Below are positions 16,886 through 27,483 of a stretch of 64,000 nt of DNA, in pieces. Made by a program: the position numbers and the translations under genes. Source of the stretch: Rubrivivax sp. (GTDB taxonomy: Bacteria > Pseudomonadota > Gammaproteobacteria > Burkholderiales > Burkholderiaceae_C). A model generated the notes under the pieces. It did no database searches and was not told the DNA's origin. It saw nothing but the letters and a program-made list of their open reading frames with translations. The DNA lies in assembly GCA_020248945.1 (NCBI GenBank), contig JADCGQ010000023.1:1-64000 (forward strand). The letters run 5' to 3'. Numbering within the stretch: position 1 is the first letter of the stretch; every line of letters starts with the position of its first letter.

Positions 16886-17497
16886 ATGTTCGGCATTGCC
16901 GACTTCGGCGCCTTCTGCGCCGCCATCCTGCTGTTCCTGGCCCTGCCCGGCCCGGGCACCTTCGCCTTGCTCACCTCCACCGGCAAGGGCGGGCGCCGCG
17001 GCGGCGCCGCCGCCACGCTGGGCGTGATCCTCGGCGACCAGGTGCTGCTGTGGCTGGCCGTGGCCGGCGTGGCCGCGCTGCTGGCCGCCCACCCGGCCTG
17101 GTTCAAGGCCGTGCAGTGGCTGGGCGCCGGCTACCTGGCGTGGATCGGGCTGACGCTCATCTTCGCCCGCGACGGCGACGCCTCGCCGATCCGCATCGAG
17201 CCGCGCCAATACCTGCGGCAGGCCTTTCTCATCACCCTGCTCAACCCGAAGGCCATCGTGTTCTACATGGCGTTCTTCCCGCTGTTCATCGACCCCGCCA
17301 CCCACCTCGGCCTGCCCACTTTCGCGGCCATGGCGGTCACCATCGCCATCATCTCCGCCGTCTACTGCCTGAGCCTGGTGATGCTGGCCGAAGCCGTGAG
17401 CGCCAAGGTCCGCGCCCACCAGGGCCTGGCCCGCGCGCTGCAGCGCCTGGCCGGCGTGGCCCTGCTCGGCTTCGGCATCAAGCTCGCCACGCCCTGA
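16886..17497 (+). CDS. LysE-family amino acid exporter
   Basis: This 203-residue inner-membrane protein has about six hydrophobic segments. The LALPGPGTFALL motif near residue 20, the GVILGDQVLLWLAVAGVAALL helix and the LLNPKAIVFYMAFFPLFID motif near residue 118 are typical of LysE/RhtB carriers that export amino acids. It starts 12 bp after the lipocalin gene and sits just before parA on the same strand. The substrate cannot be assigned. Confidence 0.88.
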   Translation: MFGIADFGAFCAAILLFLALPGPGTFALLTSTGKGGRRGGAAATLGVILGDQVLLWLAVAGVAALLAAHPAWFKAVQWLGAGYLAWIGLTLIFARDGDASPIRIEPRQYLRQAFLITLLNPKAIVFYMAFFPLFIDPATHLGLPTFAAMAVTIAIISAVYCLSLVMLAEAVSAKVRAHQGLARALQRLAGVALLGFGIKLATP

Positions 17498-17505
17498 CCC
17501 GACCC

Positions 17506-18297
17506 ATGCGCATCTTCTGCATCGCCAACCAGAAAGGCGGCGTCGGCAAGACGACGACCACCGTCAACCTGGCCGCCGGGCTGGCCCAGCTGAAGCACCG
17601 CGTGCTGCTGGTCGACCTCGACCCCCAAGGCAATGCCACCATGGGCTCGGGCATCGACAAGCGCGCGCTCGATGCCACGGTCTATGACGTGCTCATCGGC
17701 GGCGCCAGCATCGCCGAGGCCCGCCTGCCCAGCCCGCACGGCGGCTACCACGTGCTGGGCGCCAACCGCGAGCTCGCCGGCGCCGAGGTCGAGCTGGTGT
17801 CGCTCGAGCAGCGCGAGCGCCGGCTCAAGAACGCCCTCGCCGCCGTCCAGCCCGAGTACGACTTCGTGCTCATCGACTGCCCGCCGAGCTTGAGCCTGCT
17901 CACGCTCAACGGCCTGTGTTCGGCGCACGGCGTGATCGTGCCGATGCAGTGCGAGTACTTCGCGCTCGAGGGCCTGTCGGACCTGGTCAACACCATCAAG
18001 CAGGTGCACGCCAACCTGAACCGCGAGCTCGAGATCATCGGCCTGCTGCGCGTGATGTTCGACCCGCGCATCACGCTGCAGCAGCAGGTGAGCGAGCAGC
18101 TCAAGGCGCACTTCGGCGACAAGGTGTTCAACACCGTCATCCCGCGCAACGTGCGCCTGGCCGAAGCACCGAGCTACGGCCAGCCGGGCGTGACCTTCGA
18201 CCCCGCCAGCAAAGGCGCGGTCGCGTTCATCGAGTTCGCGCGCGAGATGGCGGCGCGCCTGGGTCGCCCGGCAGGCGCAACCACCACCCCGGTCTGA
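17506..18297 (+). CDS. parA: Chromosome partitioning ATPase ParA (Soj)
   Basis: This 263-residue Walker-type ATPase drives origin segregation by moving ParB-parS complexes. The deviant Walker A KGGVGKTTTTVNLAAGLA is near residue 10, with DLDPQGNAT, the YDFVLIDCPPSLSLLTLNGL segment and the PRNVRLAEAPSYGQP motif. The absence of an N-terminal HTH fits a chromosomal ParA. The start is the ATG 8 bp after the LysE-type gene. parB follows 2.9 kb downstream, with four unrelated genes between, including argC on the opposite strand. Confidence 0.96.
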   Translation: MRIFCIANQKGGVGKTTTTVNLAAGLAQLKHRVLLVDLDPQGNATMGSGIDKRALDATVYDVLIGGASIAEARLPSPHGGYHVLGANRELAGAEVELVSLEQRERRLKNALAAVQPEYDFVLIDCPPSLSLLTLNGLCSAHGVIVPMQCEYFALEGLSDLVNTIKQVHANLNRELEIIGLLRVMFDPRITLQQQVSEQLKAHFGDKVFNTVIPRNVRLAEAPSYGQPGVTFDPASKGAVAFIEFAREMAARLGRPAGATTTPV

Positions 18298-18302
18298 AGC
18301 CG

Positions 18303-19082
18303 ATGGCGCTGCCCGCCACGTTGTTGTCGCGCGTGGAAGACGCGTGCCTCAACGCCAGCGCGCCGCCCTCGCAATGGTGGATAGACGGTTGGCTGGTGCG
18401 CACCCTGCCCGGCAAGGCCCGCCGCGCCCGCAGCGTGCAGGCGCTGATGCCGGGCGTGCTGCCGCTGGACGAGCGCCTGGCCGCCGCCGAAGCCGCCTGC
18501 GCGCGCACCGGGGTGCCGCTGATCTTCCGCATCACGCCGTTCACGCGGCCCGACAGCCTGCCCGCCGCACTGCAGCCGCTCGGCTTCGTGGCCGTCGACC
18601 CGACGCTGGTGCTCGTCGCCCCCACGCTGCCCGCGGGCCCGCCACCCGCGGTGCCCGCAGCACTGCGCATGGAGCCGCTCGATGGTGCAGCCTTCGCCGA
18701 CGCCGTGGGCGCGCTGCGGGGCTCGCCGGCCGAACACCGGCACAGCCACGCGCTGCGCCTGGCGCACTCGCCCGCACCCTACCGCGGCCTGGCCCTGCGG
18801 CGCGTGGCCGACGGTGCCGTGATGGCCTGCGGCCAGGTGGCGGTGGAGCCCCCGCTGGCGGGCCTGTACGACATCTACACCCACCCCGACGCCCGCAATC
18901 AGGGCCTCGCCCGGCTGCTGTGTGAGCACCTGCTTTCGCTAGGAGCCTCGCTGGGCGGCACCATGGGCTATCTGCAGGTCGACGCCGCCAACCCACCGGC
19001 GCTGGCTGTGTATCGCCGGCTGGGCTTTGTCGACGGCTATGGCTACCACTACCTCGAGCGGCCTTCGGCCGCCAGCCCCTAG
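18303..19082 (+). CDS. GNAT-family N-acetyltransferase
   Basis: This 259-residue protein is probably an acetyl-CoA-dependent acetyltransferase. The C-terminal GNAT core is clear: [24 protein letters not shown] holds motif A with the acetyl-CoA loop (R/Q-x-x-G-x-A/G), followed by [29 protein letters not shown] (motif B). The N-terminal half is a degenerate GNAT-like segment with [21 protein letters not shown]. The gene starts 5 bp after parA, and its stop overlaps the convergent argC stop by a few bases. The substrate is unknown. Confidence 0.82.
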   Translation: MALPATLLSRVEDACLNASAPPSQWWIDGWLVRTLPGKARRARSVQALMPGVLPLDERLAAAEAACARTGVPLIFRITPFTRPDSLPAALQPLGFVAVDPTLVLVAPTLPAGPPPAVPAALRMEPLDGAAFADAVGALRGSPAEHRHSHALRLAHSPAPYRGLALRRVADGAVMACGQVAVEPPLAGLYDIYTHPDARNQGLARLLCEHLLSLGASLGGTMGYLQVDAANPPALAVYRRLGFVDGYGYHYLERPSAASP

Positions 19083-20017
19083 AGCCCGAGGCCTTCGTCC
19101 AGGCCCAGGTGCACGTTCATCGCCTGCACCGCGGCGCCGCTGGCGCCCTTGCCCAGGTTGTCCAGCCGCGCCACCAGCAGCGCCTGCGTGGCGTTGGCGA
19201 ACACGAACAGGTCGACGCGGTTGGTGTCGTTGCAGGCCTGCACGTCAAGGAAGCCGCCCTCCAGCGTGGCCGCGTCGCGCAGCGGCATCACGCGCACGAA
19301 GCGCTCGTCGGCGTAACGCGCCGCCAACGCGGCGTGCAGCGCCTCGGGCGAGGTGCCCAGCGCCGCGGCGTGCACCGGCACCGTGACGGCCAGTCCCTTG
19401 TAGAAGTTGGCCACCACCGGCATGAACACCGGCGCGGCGGTCAGGCCGGTGTGCGCCAGCATCTCCGGCAGGTGCTTGTGCTGCAGGCTCAGGGCGTAGG
19501 GGCGGGGTGATGTGAGCGCCGGCTCCAGCGGCTGGGCCTGGTATTGCTCGATCATCTTCTTGCCACCGCCCGAATAGCCGGTGATGGACGTGGCCGACAG
19601 CGCGGTGGCCACCGGCACCAGCCCGGCATCGACCAAGGGCCGCAGCAGCAGGATGAAGGCACTGGCGTGGCAGCCCGGGTTGGCAATGCGCTTGGCCGCA
19701 CGCAGCGCCTCGCGCTGGCCGGCGCACAGCTCGGGCATGCCGAACACCCAGCCCGGCACCGTGCGGTGCGCGGTGCTGGCGTCGATGAGACAGGTGCGCG
19801 GGTTCGTCACCAGCGCCACAGCCTCGCGCGCGGCGGCGTCGGGCAGGCACAGGAAGGCCACGTCGGCGGCGTTGAGCAGCCGCGCGCGCTCGGCGGCGTC
19901 CTTGCGCTTGTCGGCGTCGATCTTCAGCAGCTCGACATCGCGCCGGCCGGCCAGCACCTCGTGGATGCGCAGGCCGGTCGTGCCTTCCTGGCCGTCGACG
20001 AACACGGTGAATGCCAT
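19079..20017 (-). CDS. argC: N-acetyl-gamma-glutamyl-phosphate reductase, type 2 (ArgC)
   Basis: This 312-residue NADPH-dependent enzyme carries out the third step of arginine synthesis. [16 protein letters not shown] is the dinucleotide-binding loop, and the catalytic cysteine is in [25 protein letters not shown] and HKHLPEM are also family motifs. The short length and the DGQEGTTG loop place it in the AGPR type 2 group (about 310 residues). AAGGGG before the ATG at 20017 supports the start. It is transcribed against parA and parB. Confidence 0.95.
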   Translation of the reverse strand: MAFTVFVDGQEGTTGLRIHEVLAGRRDVELLKIDADKRKDAAERARLLNAADVAFLCLPDAAAREAVALVTNPRTCLIDASTAHRTVPGWVFGMPELCAGQREALRAAKRIANPGCHASAFILLLRPLVDAGLVPVATALSATSITGYSGGGKKMIEQYQAQPLEPALTSPRPYALSLQHKHLPEMLAHTGLTAAPVFMPVVANFYKGLAVTVPVHAAALGTSPEALHAALAARYADERFVRVMPLRDAATLEGGFLDVQACNDTNRVDLFVFANATQALLVARLDNLGKGASGAAVQAMNVHLGLDEGLGL

Positions 20018-20080
20018 GGCTGCCCCTTCTCTCACGGCCCGCGGGCCGCTCATGATGCAATGCCGCGAAGGATAACGGCC

Positions 20081-20623
20081 ATGCCCCTGCCCCATCGTGT
20101 TCTGTTGCTGCCCGGCTGGCAGGATTCCGGCCCTGGCCACTGGCAGAGCCTGTGGGAGGCCGAACACGGCTTCGAGCGGGTGCAGCAAGCCGACTGGTTC
20201 TGGCCCAAGCGCGGCGACTGGTCGGCGCGCCTGGACGAAGTCCTGCTGGCCGAACCCGCGCCCGTGCTGCTGGCCGCGCACAGCCTGGGCTGCCAGCTGG
20301 TGGCCCATTGGGCGATGCACTCGGCGCACACCGCCCGCGTGGCCGGTGCGCTGCTGGTGGCGCCGCCCGACACCGCGCACCCCGACGCGCCGCCGCAGCT
20401 GGCACCCTGGCGCGACATCGCGCGCGGCCGCCTGCCCTTCGGCGCCATCACCGTGATCAGCAGCGACGACCCGTTCTGCGCCCCCGAGCGCGCCCGCGCC
20501 ATGGCCACCGACTGGGGCGCCGAGGTCGTCGACGCCGGCCCTCGCGGCCACCTCAACGCCGCCAGCGGCCTCGGCAGCTGGCCCGAAGGCCTGGCGCTGC
20601 TGCACACCTTGGTGCCGGCATGA
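20081..20623 (+). CDS. RBBP9/YdeN-family serine hydrolase
   Basis: This 180-residue alpha/beta hydrolase shows the family's [19 protein letters not shown] start, the W-rich [15 protein letters not shown] segment, the nucleophile elbow AHSLGC, the acid in SSDDPFC and the histidine in [11 protein letters not shown]. Such enzymes hydrolyse small esters; the natural substrate is unknown. AAGGAT before the ATG at 20081 fits that start, though an in-frame ATG at 20060 exists. Its stop overlaps the next gene by four bases. Confidence 0.85.
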   Translation: MPLPHRVLLLPGWQDSGPGHWQSLWEAEHGFERVQQADWFWPKRGDWSARLDEVLLAEPAPVLLAAHSLGCQLVAHWAMHSAHTARVAGALLVAPPDTAHPDAPPQLAPWRDIARGRLPFGAITVISSDDPFCAPERARAMATDWGAEVVDAGPRGHLNAASGLGSWPEGLALLHTLVPA

Positions 20624-21132
20624 CGCGCCCGCAGCGGGCCTACGCCGCGCTGGTGGTGGTGGCCATCGCGCTGATGGCGCTGGTGCACTCCTGGGGCTAC
20701 GGCCCGCTCTATGTGCTGTTGGTGGCGCTGGGCGCGGCGGTGGTGATCGTGTTCGTGCCGCGCTGGATCATCGGCCTGGGCGAACAGGCGCGCGACGGCC
20801 TGAACCACCAGGTCTGGAAGGCCCACGAAGGCCACCACCACGCCTTCGCCGGCGTGATCTTCACGATGGCCGACGACGGCCGCCACATGTGGATGCAGGG
20901 CGACGCGCTCAAGCGCGTGCTGGCGCGACCCGAGGCCGACGACGTGCTGGCCGCGCGCATCAGCGGCAAGTGGAAGCTCGACGAGCGCCAGCGCCTGTGG
21001 CTGCGTGTCGACGCCGTGGTGGAGCACCTGTCCACCTTTCCCGGCCGCATGGACCCGCGCGTGCAGAAGCTGCGGCGCTGGCTCGAGCGCGACGTGCTGT
21101 TCCCGGCCGATCGGCGGCATGAAGGCCGATGA
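20620..21132 (+). CDS. Hypothetical membrane-anchored protein
   Basis: This 170-residue protein has two adjacent N-terminal membrane helices (about residues 8-26 and 29-48), then a soluble domain rich in charged residues. Notable segments are [31 protein letters not shown] and [26 protein letters not shown] do not recognise the family. It overlaps the hydrolase gene (ATGA) and runs into the parB region, so it is co-transcribed with the hydrolase. Confidence 0.7.
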   Translation: MTRPQRAYAALVVVAIALMALVHSWGYGPLYVLLVALGAAVVIVFVPRWIIGLGEQARDGLNHQVWKAHEGHHHAFAGVIFTMADDGRHMWMQGDALKRVLARPEADDVLAARISGKWKLDERQRLWLRVDAVVEHLSTFPGRMDPRVQKLRRWLERDVLFPADRRHEGR

Positions 21133-21142
21133 AGGCCGCTGA

Positions 21143-21148
21143 GACAAT
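21143..21148 (+). promoter_or_regulatory. -10-like hexamer GACAAT before parB
   Basis: GACAAT ends 7 bases before the ATG at 21156, with no ribosome binding site between. It supports a leaderless parB transcript and the shorter ParB start. Confidence 0.4.
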
Positions 21149-21155
21149 CACCCCC

Positions 21156-22061
21156 ATGGTCACCAAGAAACCCAAGGGCCTGGGCCTCGGCCTCGAAGCC
21201 CTGCTCGGCCCCAAGGTGCTCGACACCGCCGTCGACACCCCCGCCGGCCCGCCGGCCGTGCTGCCCCTGGCCGCCTTGCGCGCCGGCGCCTACCAGCCGC
21301 GCACGCGTATGGACGAGGGCTCGCTGTACGAGCTGGCGCAGAGCATCAAGAGCCAGGGCGTGATGCAGCCCATCCTCGTGCGCCCGCTCGACGCCGCGGT
21401 GCACGGCGCCGGCCAGTACGAAATCATCGCGGGCGAGCGCCGCTTCCGCGCCGCCAGGCTGGCCGGGCTCGACGAGGTGCCGGTGCTCGTCAAGGCGGTG
21501 GCCGACGAGGCCGCGGCGGTGATGGCGCTCATCGAGAACATCCAGCGCGAAGACCTCAACCCGCTCGAAGAAGCACAAGGCCTGCAGCGCCTGGTGCGCG
21601 ACTTCGGCCTCACGCACGAGCAGGCGGCGCAGGCCGTCGGGCGCTCGCGCAGCGCGGCCAGCAACCTGCTGCGCCTGCTCAACCTGGCCGAGTCGGTGCA
21701 GCAGATGCTGCTGGCCGGCGACCTGGAGATGGGCCATGCCCGCGCCCTGCTGACGCTGCCCGCGGCCGAGCAGGTGATGGCGGCACAGCAGGTGGCGGCC
21801 AGGAAGCTCAGCGTGCGCGAGGCCGAGCGCCTGGTGGCGCGCGCCACGCAGCCCGGCGGTGGCAGCACCCGCACCACCAAGGCCGCGCCGAAGCCGCGCG
21901 ACATCGCGCGCATCGAAGAGCGCCTGGCCGATGCGCTGACGGCGCCGGTGGAGATCCGCCTGCGCAAGGGCCGCGCCGGCCAGGGCGAGATCGCCATCCC
22001 GTTCGGCAGCCTCGACGAGCTCGACGCGCTGCTCGACAAACTGGGTGGCAGCGAACGCTGA
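21156..22061 (+). CDS. parB: Chromosome partitioning protein ParB (Spo0J)
   Basis: This 301-residue CTPase and DNA-binding protein loads at parS and spreads around it. The N-terminal KPKGLGLGLEALLG is the ParA-interacting box. The CTP-binding region includes YQPRTRMDEGSLYELAQSIKSQGVMQPI and AGERRFRAARLAG, followed by ENIQREDLNPLEEAQG and a central HTH (LTHEQAAQAVGRSRSAASNLLRLL). The C-terminal part is for dimerisation. An in-frame ATG at 21129 would overlap the upstream gene. I prefer 21156 because the -10-like box precedes it and family members begin MVTKKPKGLG (from memory). Confidence 0.95.
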   Translation: MVTKKPKGLGLGLEALLGPKVLDTAVDTPAGPPAVLPLAALRAGAYQPRTRMDEGSLYELAQSIKSQGVMQPILVRPLDAAVHGAGQYEIIAGERRFRAARLAGLDEVPVLVKAVADEAAAVMALIENIQREDLNPLEEAQGLQRLVRDFGLTHEQAAQAVGRSRSAASNLLRLLNLAESVQQMLLAGDLEMGHARALLTLPAAEQVMAAQQVAARKLSVREAERLVARATQPGGGSTRTTKAAPKPRDIARIEERLADALTAPVEIRLRKGRAGQGEIAIPFGSLDELDALLDKLGGSER

Positions 22062-22189
22062 ACCGCACCGCCCGCGGCGGCGAGCCCGTAGGCCGCACCG
22101 GGTCAACCCGCCACAGCAGCGGGTGCGACTCTTGCTATCCTGATCGGTTAGTCCTGCTTCCTCCACATCCACCTCGGAGACCACCCACC

Positions 22190-23167
22190 ATGCCCACTTC
22201 CCCGATGCACAAGCTGATGGCCTTCACCGTGCTGGCCACGGCCAGCGTCGCCGCCCTGGCGCAGCCCGCCGTCATCTACGACATGGGCGGCAAGTTCGAC
22301 AAGAGCTTCAACCAGGCCGCGTTCAACGGGGCCGAGAAGTGGAAGAAGGAAACGGGCAAGACCTACCTCGAGTTCGAGATCAGCAACCCGACGCAGCGCG
22401 AGCAGGCCATGCGCCGCATGGCCGAGCGCGGCGCCAACCCCATCGTCGGCATAGGCTTCAGCCAGGGCTCGAGCCTGGAGAAGGTGGCCAAGGAGTTCCC
22501 GAAGCTGCAGTTCGCCATCATCGACAGCGTCGTGCCGCTGCCCAACGTGCAGAGCATCGTGTTCAAGGAACACGAGGGCAGCTTCCTCGTCGGCATGATG
22601 GCCGCCATGGCCAGCAAGAGCGGCAAGGTCGGCTTCGTCGGCGGCATGGACATCCCGCTGATCCGCAAGTTCCAGTGCGGCTTCGAGCAGGGTGCGAAGT
22701 TCGCCAACCCCAAGGCCGAAGTCGTGGCCAATATGACCGGCACCACGCCGACGGCCTGGAACGACCCCGCCCGCGGCGGTGAGCTCGCCAAGGCGCAATT
22801 CGCCTCGGGCGTGGACGTCATCTTCGCCGCCGCCGGTGGCACCGGCCTGGGCGTGTACCAGGCGGCCAAGGACAACGGCAAGCTGGCCATCGGCGTGGAC
22901 AGCAACCAGAACCACATCCACCCCGGCACCATGCTCACCAGCATGGTCAAGCGCGTGGACGTGGCGGTGTACGAGGCCTTCAAGGGCGTGAAGCCGGGCA
23001 CCTCGGCGCTGGGCCTGAAGGAAGGCGGCGTGGACGTGGCCATCGACGAGCACAACGCCAAGCTGGTGACGGCCGACATGAAGAAGCGCGTCGACACGGC
23101 GCGTGCCGACATCATCAGCGGCAAGATCAAGGTCATCGACTTCATGGTGAATGGCGCCTGCAAGTGA
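22190..23167 (+). CDS. BMP-family nucleoside ABC transporter substrate-binding protein
   Basis: This 325-residue periplasmic protein has a Sec signal peptide (about residues 1-24, cleavage after ALA) without a lipobox. The BMP/PnrA signature is present: GGKFDKSFNQAAFNGAEKW, GIGFSQGSSLEKVAKEFP, GFVGGMDIPLIRKFQCGFEQGA and GVDSNQNHIHPGTMLTSMVKRVD. These residues form the purine-nucleoside pocket in PnrA. It is the first gene of a 12-gene nucleoside uptake and breakdown cluster, after a 128-bp non-coding gap that must hold the promoter. Confidence 0.92.
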   Translation: MPTSPMHKLMAFTVLATASVAALAQPAVIYDMGGKFDKSFNQAAFNGAEKWKKETGKTYLEFEISNPTQREQAMRRMAERGANPIVGIGFSQGSSLEKVAKEFPKLQFAIIDSVVPLPNVQSIVFKEHEGSFLVGMMAAMASKSGKVGFVGGMDIPLIRKFQCGFEQGAKFANPKAEVVANMTGTTPTAWNDPARGGELAKAQFASGVDVIFAAAGGTGLGVYQAAKDNGKLAIGVDSNQNHIHPGTMLTSMVKRVDVAVYEAFKGVKPGTSALGLKEGGVDVAIDEHNAKLVTADMKKRVDTARADIISGKIKVIDFMVNGACK

Positions 23168-23191
23168 CGCGCACCGCCTGAGCCTGCGATC

Positions 23192-24741
<1,550 letters not shown>

Positions 24742-24745
<4 letters not shown>

Positions 24746-25854
24746 GCCAACCTGTGGAGCTGCCACGCTGGATGGACGTGGCCCTGCTGCCGGCCGTCAA
24801 CCTGGCCATCGCGCTGCTGGTGGCCGGGGGCGTGACGCTGCTCGTGGGCTTCGACCCGCTGCAGGTGCTCACGCTGCTGGCCAAGGGCGCGTTCGGCTCG
24901 CAGGCGGGCATCAGCTACACGCTGTACTACGCCACCACCTTCGTCTTCACGGGGCTGGCGGTGGCCATCGCCTTCCACGGCGGCCTGTTCAACATCGGCG
25001 GGGAAGGCCAGGCCATCATGGGCGGGCTCGGTGCCGGCATCGCGGCGCTGGCCTTCAGCGCACACCTGCCGGCCTGGGCCATGCTGCCGCTGCTGGTGCT
25101 CGCCGCGGCGGCCTTCGGCGGCGTGTGGGGCGCGGTGCCCGGCGCGCTGCAGGCCTGGCGCGGCAGCCACACGGTCATCACGACCATCATGTTCAACTTC
25201 ATCGCCTCGGCGCTGCTGAGCTACCTGCTCGTCAACACGCTGAAGGAGCCGGGCAACATGACGCCCGAAAGCCGCGCCTTCGACCCCAGCGCCAAGATGC
25301 CCGGCATGCACGAGGCGCTGGCCTGGATCGGCATCGAGTGGCCGCGCACGCCGCTGAACCTGACGGTGCTGCTGGCCGCCGCCGCCGCCTGGATGACCTG
25401 GCTCGTGCTCTGGAAGAGCCGCGGCGGCTATGCGCTGCGCGCCGTGGGCTTTGCACCCGAGGCCTCGCTCTACGCCGGCATCCAGCCGAAGAAGCTGATG
25501 GTGGCCAGCATGGCCGCGACCGGCGCCATGGGCGGCCTCGTGGGCGTGAACGAGATCGCCGGCGTGCACGGCCGCCTGCTGCCCGACTTCGTGGCCGGCG
25601 CGGGCTTTGCCGGCATCGCCGTCAGCCTGATCGGCCGCAACCACCCGGGCGGCATCGTGCTGGCGGCGCTGCTGTTCGGCGCGCTGTACCAGGGCGGCAG
25701 CGAACTCGCCTTCGAGATCAGCGGCTTCAGCCGCGACATGGTGTTCATGCTGCAGGGGCTGATCGTGCTGTTTGCCGGCGCCATGGCCTACGTGGCGGCG
25801 CCGGCGCTGTTCAAGCTCTACAAGCTGTTTGGCGGAGGACGCGCCCGTGGATGA
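24742..25854 (+). CDS. Nucleoside ABC transporter permease (NupB-like)
   Basis: This 370-residue inner-membrane protein has about nine or ten helices. It has the conserved GLAVAIAFHGGLFNIGGEGQAIMGG segment typical of the BMP-linked permease family, plus GGYALRAVGFAPEASLYAGI. I chose the TTG at 24742 because it overlaps the ATPase stop (TTGA) and gives MSQPVELPRWMDV, a normal short N-terminus. It pairs with the second permease, which overlaps its end. Confidence 0.9.
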
Positions 25855-26824
25855 AGTGATGGTCGGCACGATCATCGGCAGCACGCTGCGCGTGAGCGTG
25901 CCGCTGATCCTGTGCGCGCTGGCCGGCGTGTTGTGCGAGCGCGCCGGCGTCATCGATCTCGGCCTCGAGGGCAAGATGCTGGCCACGGCCTTTGCCACCG
26001 CCGCCGTGGGCGTGACCACCGGCAGCCTGGGCCTGGCGCTGATGGCCGCGGTGGCCGTGGGCCTGGCGCTGTCGATGCTGCACGGCTATGCCTGCGTGAG
26101 CCACCGCGGCGACCAGGTCGTGCTCGGCATGGCCATCACGATGACGGCGGCGGGCCTCACCGTCGTGCTCGGCATCGCCTGGTTCGCGCAGGGCGGGCAG
26201 ACCCCCGCGGTGCCTGAGTCGGTGCGCCTGGACGGCTGGTTCACCGGCCTGGGCGATGCGCTCAAGACCGTGCCCTACGTGGGCACCGCGCTGGCGCTGG
26301 CCTTCACCGGCCACAACGCCATGGTCTACGGCGCGCTGGGGCTCGTGGTGGGCGTGTGGTGGCTGCTGTACCGCACGCGCTTCGGCCTGCGGCTGCGCGC
26401 GGCGGGCGAGAACCCGGCGATGGTGGACGCGGCCGGCGTCAGCGTGAAGGCGCTGCGCTACCAGGCGCTGGCGCTCAACGGCGTGCTGGCCTCGCTGGCC
26501 GGCGCCTACCTGGTGCTGGCGCAGAACCCGAGCTTCATCCCGCACATGACGGCCGGCCGCGGCTACATGGCACTCGCCGCGCTGATCTTCGGCAAGTGGC
26601 ACCCGGTGGGCGCGCTGTGGGCCTGCCTCTTGTTCGGCTTCCTCGATGCCATCAGCATCCGGCTGCAGGGCGCCGCGCTGCCCGCCTTCCTGGGCGGTGG
26701 CCAGGTGCCGGTGCAGGCCATCCAGGCCATGCCTTATGTGCTGACGGTGGTGCTGCTGGCCGGCTTCATCGGCAGCGCGGTCGCGCCCAAGGCGCTGGGG
26801 CGGCCGTACCTCAAGGAGCGTTGA
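25847..26824 (+). CDS. Nucleoside ABC transporter permease (NupC-like)
   Basis: This 325-residue inner-membrane protein begins MDEVMVGTIIGSTLRVSVPLILCALAG and has CERAGVIDLGLEGKMLATAFATAA, the permease motif of this transporter class, and TRFGLRLRAAGENPAMVDAAGVSV later. The start is a GTG with GGAGG upstream and a small overlap with the first permease gene. The two permeases, the double ATPase and the BMP-type binding protein make a complete importer. Confidence 0.9.
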   Translation: MDEVMVGTIIGSTLRVSVPLILCALAGVLCERAGVIDLGLEGKMLATAFATAAVGVTTGSLGLALMAAVAVGLALSMLHGYACVSHRGDQVVLGMAITMTAAGLTVVLGIAWFAQGGQTPAVPESVRLDGWFTGLGDALKTVPYVGTALALAFTGHNAMVYGALGLVVGVWWLLYRTRFGLRLRAAGENPAMVDAAGVSVKALRYQALALNGVLASLAGAYLVLAQNPSFIPHMTAGRGYMALAALIFGKWHPVGALWACLLFGFLDAISIRLQGAALPAFLGGGQVPVQAIQAMPYVLTVVLLAGFIGSAVAPKALGRPYLKER

Positions 26825-27043
26825 ATGCGGAAGTCCCTCGTGATGCTGGCGATCGCTCCAGTGGCGCTGATGGCGCTGCCGGGCTGCAGCAGCCGCGCCG
26901 TCTACCAGACCATGCAAGGCTGGCAGCAGCAAGAGTGCCGCAAGCTGCCCGACGCCGCCGAGCGCCAGCGCTGCCTGAACAGCACCGCCGCCAGCTACGA
27001 CGACTACCGCCGCGCGCGCGAGGCGGCGCAGGGGCCGAAGTGA
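26825..27043 (+). CDS. Small outer-membrane-type lipoprotein
   Basis: This 72-residue lipoprotein has a short signal peptide (MRKSLVMLAIAPVALMALPGC) with the lipobox LPGC, so the mature protein starts at Cys21 and is lipid-anchored. The mature part, SSRAVYQTMQGWQQQECRKLPDAAERQRCLNS, is helical with two cysteines. The start abuts the permease stop, and the end overlaps the cdd start by four bases. It is inside a nucleoside operon, but its role is unknown; similar short lipoproteins are common hypothetical genes. Confidence 0.75.
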   Translation: MRKSLVMLAIAPVALMALPGCSSRAVYQTMQGWQQQECRKLPDAAERQRCLNSTAASYDDYRRAREAAQGPK

Positions 27044-27483
27044 GCGACCCCGCCACAGCGCACGAGACGCACGAAGCGCGCGAGGCGCTGATCGCCGCAG
27101 CCCGCGCCGTGCGGGCCCACGCGCACGCGCCGTACTCGCGCTTCGCGGTGGGCGCCGCGGTGCTCGACGAGCAGGGCCGCATCCACGCCGGCTGCAATGT
27201 CGAGAACGCCGCCTACCCGCAAGGCTGGTGCGCCGAGACCTCGGCCCTCGCCGCGCTGGTGGCCGCGGGCGGCAAGCGCGTGCTGGCGGTGGCGGTGTGC
27301 GCGGTGGCGGCCGAGCCCGGCACACCCGTCACCCCCTGTGGCGGCTGCCGGCAGAAGATCCGCGAGTTCGCCGCCGACGACTGCCCCATCTACGTGGCCG
27401 ATGCACACACGCTCGTCGCCAGTTTCACACTGGGGCAACTCTTGCCGTGCAGCTTCGGGCCGGCCCACCTGGAACGCCCATGA
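27040..27483 (+). CDS. cdd: Cytidine deaminase
   Basis: This 147-residue enzyme deaminates cytidine and deoxycytidine to uridine and deoxyuridine. Zn and catalytic residues are in the standard places: the glutamate and cysteine in GCNVENAAYPQGWCAE and the two cysteines in PCGGCRQKI. YSRFAVGAAVLDEQGRI is the conserved N-terminal segment. The start is a GTG overlapping the lipoprotein gene (GTGA). Length fits the tetrameric short form. Confidence 0.96.
   Translation: MSDPATAHETHEAREALIAAARAVRAHAHAPYSRFAVGAAVLDEQGRIHAGCNVENAAYPQGWCAETSALAALVAAGGKRVLAVAVCAVAAEPGTPVTPCGGCRQKIREFAADDCPIYVADAHTLVASFTLGQLLPCSFGPAHLERP

Noticed and set aside
22062..22189. Riboswitch search in the gap before the nucleoside importer
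   Set aside because: No purine-riboswitch core or other known aptamer was found; only a weak TATCCT -10-like box at 22136-22141.
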